A stretch of DNA of 22,594 bases from Folioceros fuciformis. Taxonomy: Eukaryota > Anthocerotophyta > Anthocerotopsida > Anthocerotales. Of the stretch, positions 20,101 through 22,594 are shown piece after piece. The notes below the pieces were generated by a model, which was given only the letters and a program-made list of their open reading frames with translations, searched no databases and had not been told where the DNA came from. The position numbers were made by a program, and so were the translations under genes. Position 1 is the stretch's first letter; every line of letters starts with the position of its first letter. The stretch covers positions 555,899 through 578,492 of the forward strand of contig JBNGIO010006317.1 of NCBI GenBank assembly GCA_049999805.1. Direction: 5' to 3'.

Positions 20101-20846
20101 CGTTGAGCCTAAAACCTACCAAGAGCACCCAAGATATAATAAGGTCACCCTGGAGGCTTATCCAAACCCATAAGCTTAGTGCTTCAAAGATCGAGACTTA
20201 AACCTTTACATAATGTGGCCATGAATAGCTACATTGAAACAACCCTCCATCAATTTGCACGCCTGTGTATAGAGGGGGCAATAGTATTGGTTACTTCGGG
20301 CTTATGGGCTCCCCAAACCATGAATGGAAATGCCCAATGAATACTAGGTATTAGTTGGGCCAGACGCTATTCGACATCTTTAGTCATGTATCCGGCACTC
20401 TTTTGTTATTGTATATTCTTCTTTGCCTCTTGTGGGGTTGCTTTTAGTATGTTCTTCTTCACCTCTTTTCAAGTTGCTCCTAATTTTTATTTTTATTTTG
20501 AGCTTTTGGCTATGGATGAAGTTAGGGTTTGTTTTTCTCTTAGGCCTTATATCAAGATATTCTTGTAATTATTTTCTGAGTCAGTGTCTAAAGTATATAG
20601 TGATAATATATTATCAAATAATATAATAAGTCTTTTTATAATGTTAATAACGGATGCAACAAGTAGTTTGATGGTTGAGGCTACAAGATAAGTGTTTCTA
20701 AGGTTTTGTGGAAAGCACCTACTGGGCAAGGTCTGTGGGAGAGGCTGCATATGCAAGCATGGCAAATGCTATCACCTTCAATGTGACATGAGAAGAGAAG
20801 GAGGCAATATCATATAACTTATACAACTTTAACAGTTTTAGTTTAG
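20101..20846. other. AT-rich intergenic DNA, no supported gene
   Basis: AT-rich, with stops in all frames except short stretches. One short frame at 20692-20817 is Cys-rich (six Cys in about 26 residues) and ends in a stop; it has no start codon and no recognised family. I found no LTR, target-site duplication or tRNA. Confidence 0.5.
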
Positions 20847-21238
20847 CAACTTTGCCCCTTTCTTATTTGTAGTTCTCCAAGAACTCCAATTCAGCTTGAG
20901 AAAGCTGTTGCGATCATGTTGTGTCAACTTCAAAAGGGATTAATCCTGTATAAAATGGCCATAAAACATGGTGTAGGTATGGCAACAATGATACAATACA
21001 CAAAGGCTCTGTGGTTTCTATTGTGAGTGATCCTCATGAATTATACTCATCTTTTATCGGCATGTTTGACGAGTTACCTAATATTGTAGTTGCTATCGAC
21101 GGCTCTTTGATCAAGTTCACTACTAAGACACCATCAAGGTACATGTCAATAAAGGAGTTAACCTAATATTGTAGTTGCTATGGACGGCTCTTTGATCAAG
21201 TTCACTACTAAGTCACCATCAAGGTACATGCCAATAAG
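20847..21238 (+). pseudogene. PIF/Harbinger-like transposase remnant
   Basis: Two neighbouring frames look like one decayed reading frame. Frame one (20847-21023) reads RTPIQLEKAVAIMLCQLQKG and HGVGMATMIQYTKALW, like the helix-turn-helix segment in front of Harbinger transposases. After a frame change near 21010, frame two reads SDPHELYSSFIGMFDELPNI and VVAIDGSLIKF. This resembles the 'P.iVGAIDGTHI' block that carries the first catalytic Asp of the DDE_Tnp_4 family. The frame ends after SRYMSIKELT. The other two catalytic residues and the Myb-like partner gene are missing, and no terminal inverted repeats were found. The final 80 nt are duplicated in tandem. Family assignment is from motif resemblance only. 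Confidence 0.58.
21071..21238. repeat. Tandem duplication of about 84 nt in the transposase remnant
   Basis: 'gagttacctaatattgtagt' starts at 21071, and the near-copy with one extra base, 'gagttaacctaatattgtag', starts at 21155. The two units then match through 'ggctctttgatcaagttcac' and 'ccatcaaggtacatg' with only a few substitutions (atcgac/atggac, agaca/agtca, tgtcaa/tgccaa). Confidence 0.93.
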
Positions 21239-21386
21239 CTTACAATATATCATTGCAAGCATTACAACATGCACTTTTTTGTTCTACAGCTGTTCAACCT
21301 GTACTTTTTTGTTTATGATCATCCACACTTATTCTTATGTGTATGTGTGTATTTTAAACACAATTTGCTTATAGTAGTGGACTGCC

Positions 21387-21474
21387 ATAACCCTAACCCT
21401 AAATCCAATAACTGTTCTGCTATAACCCTAAACCCTAAACCCCTGAACTAGGCCTAAACCCTAAGCCCTAAATC
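21387..21474. repeat. Interstitial degenerate telomere-type repeats (CCCTAAA)n
   Basis: Three short clusters of the plant telomere unit in C-rich orientation: 'ataaccctaaccctaaatcc' at 21387, 'ataaccctaaaccctaaacc' at 21422, and 'cctaaaccctaagccctaaa' at 21453, separated by non-telomeric spacers. The array is short and degenerate, flanked by ordinary DNA on both sides, so it is interstitial, not a chromosome end. It could also act as a telo-box-like promoter element for the gene to the right. Confidence 0.85.
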
Positions 21475-21484
21475 TTCACAATTC

Positions 21485-21512
21485 TTTTTTTTTTTTTTTT
21501 GTAAGATCTTAC
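21485..21512. repeat. Poly-T tract followed by a 12-nt palindrome
   Basis: Sixteen consecutive T (21485-21500) directly abut 'gtaagatcttac' (21501-21512), a perfect palindrome. On the minus strand this reads as a poly-A tract, so it may be the tail of a retroposed sequence, or simple slippage. No target-site duplication was found. Confidence 0.8.
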
Positions 21513-22334
21513 ATTGTGGGTGCCGTTTCCATGCAACCAAAGCGGGTTTCAGTTCACGAAAAATGAAGTGTACCGTTGTTTGGTGGGCGGCTGAATTTGA
21601 CACGTGTGTCGTGCGGGACCATTTCCCCTCTCCTCGTTTGATGGTGAATTTTGGTACCGCCACGGCGGCTGGCCTGTTGGCGGTGCCCTACTGGGAGGTC
21701 CAGTACTCCAGTTCCCAGTGTCGTTCTTCGCGGGGTAGGAAGGGATTTTCAGGCCTCATCAGTCGGCCTTCGTTTCGAGCCGGTGAGCGGCATGAGGAAC
21801 GTGTGCCAGGCGTGCAGTTTTTTTTCGGTTAGTTTTGTGCTAAAACGAAGGCTTGCGTGCTTGCACTTGCATCAGGAGACGAGCAAGTAAAAGTAAAATG
21901 CGAGGAAAGGAAGAAGATGGAGGAGAGGGGCCTGGCTGGGATGAGGCTTTCGGCCTCCATAATTGAAGACAGCGTACGAAAATGAGAAATATCGTGAAAC
22001 CGGCATCCTGTACCCAGTTGGCAGGCGGGCATAGGTTATGGCAAGATATTCGGCTTGTATTTCCGTGTCACGTTCGAATGCGCAGTGCGAAGGCGAGGAC
22101 TGGCGATTGGCATATGCCGGAGGCGGAGTGGGAGAGGACGCAACGACACGGATTCAGTGTCATGGCCAGGGGTGGAATATGCTAGCACCGTGTTTGCAGT
22201 TGGATGTGAAGCTGGCCAGCCCTGGAGCCTGAGTCCGAGTCTGAGTCTGAGTCTGAGGCGGAGTAGCGCAAGGGCCTGAGAGGATTCATGGTGCGATCCA
22301 TCTCCTTCATTGGCCGCCGCGCAGCGTGGTCACC
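21513..22334. promoter_or_regulatory. Upstream region of the right-edge gene
   Basis: Base composition changes from AT-rich to GC-rich through this stretch. Open frames at 21563-21832, 21651-21890 and 22038-22279 (plus) have no recognised domain and look like chance frames in GC-rich DNA. A short 6-nt repeat (gagtct) runs at about 22229-22257. If the ATG at 22335 is real, this is its promoter and 5' UTR. The call is positional. Confidence 0.35.
22229..22257. repeat. Hexanucleotide microsatellite (gagtct)n
   Basis: About four to five copies of 'gagtct' with one variant (gagtcc), about 80 nt upstream of the ATG at 22335. Confidence 0.85.
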
Positions 22335-22594
22335 ATGAGCCTTCAACTCAGGGTGGTGCCGCTGCCTCTGACTCTTCCGCTGTTGTGCCTTGACGGCTCC
22401 CCAGCCGGCCTCTGGGCTGCTCCGCCCCGGGCCCGAGCTGCCGCGGCCTCCAGGGTTGCCGGCCTTAGATGGCGTCTCGCCGTGGGGGGAGATGCCGGGG
22501 ACGCCGCCGGTGAGGAGCGGGATCGGGAGCGGGAGAGTCAGGTGCTGGCGAAGGAGCGGCGGGATGTGGAGGCCCGCAACCTCGCTGTCTTCTC
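22335..22594 (+). CDS. Partial N-terminus of a probable organelle-targeted protein
   Basis: From an ATG in good context (gtcaccATGag), 86 codons stay open to the window edge. The first 50 residues (MSLQLRVVPLPLTLPLLCLD, then an Ala/Arg/Pro-rich run such as PPRARAAAASRVAG) have no acidic residue except one Asp, as in plastid or mitochondrial targeting peptides. After that the composition switches to charged, helical sequence (GEERDRERESQVLAKERRDV, EARNLAVF), which suggests a mature protein or coiled coil starting near residue 52. The family is not recognised. GC content is high, so a chance open frame is possible, but the abrupt compositional switch argues for coding. Confidence 0.45.
   Translation, partial: MSLQLRVVPLPLTLPLLCLDGSPAGLWAAPPRARAAAASRVAGLRWRLAVGGDAGDAAGEERDRERESQVLAKERRDVEARNLAVF

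Noticed and set aside
21563-21890. Possible small genes in the right intergenic region
   Set aside because: Overlapping GC-rich frames without domain or conserved composition; more likely promoter or leader sequence.

Overview
The window is nuclear DNA of a green plant. It holds short GT-AG introns (about 60-216 nt), a long intronless PLS-type pentatricopeptide repeat gene, a plant-only NDX homeobox gene and degenerate plant-type telomere repeats (CCCTAAA). Compact introns plus a seven-triad PLS PPR protein point to a non-flowering land plant with a small-intron genome (lycophyte-like is my best guess, low confidence). No species can be named from the sequence alone. Two runs of N (10 and 100 bases) show it is a scaffold piece.

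Layout. 1-1160 is a modular minisatellite lying just 3' of the first gene. 1302-6317 (minus) is a multi-exon NDX (nodulin homeobox) gene, which I rebuilt as 15 exons and about 1,109 codons; its homeodomain is spread over three exons, the middle one only 35 nt. 7584-10349 (minus) is an intronless PLS-E type PPR gene. 10882-12537 (plus) is tubulin-folding cofactor B, 9 exons, 272 codons. 13264-14785 (plus) is a GNAT acetyltransferase with a long N-terminal extension, 4 exons, 381 codons. 15558-16770 (minus) is a tafazzin-type lysophospholipid acyltransferase broken by a 100-N gap. 17452-19312 (plus) is a NASP-type histone chaperone with SHNi-TPR repeats, 6 exons, 455 codons. 19313-21510 is AT-richer, decayed DNA with short tandem duplications, a Harbinger-like transposase remnant, interstitial telomere repeats and a poly-T tract. 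From about 21560 the sequence becomes GC-rich, and an open reading frame starting at 22335 runs off the right edge, probably the first exon of an organelle-targeted protein.

The genes are ordinary eukaryotic neighbours, not an operon. PPR/TBCB and tafazzin/NASP are divergent pairs sharing about 0.5-0.7 kb promoters; GNAT and tafazzin converge. Expected sites of action differ: nucleus (NDX, NASP), cytosol (TBCB), organelles (PPR, GNAT, tafazzin). I see no dedicated new multi-gene system. The most unusual points are a lone copy of the flanking minisatellite unit inside the NDX intron beside the homeodomain microexon, three NDX introns that are multiples of three and free of stops, and a Glu-to-Gln change in the tafazzin FPEG motif.
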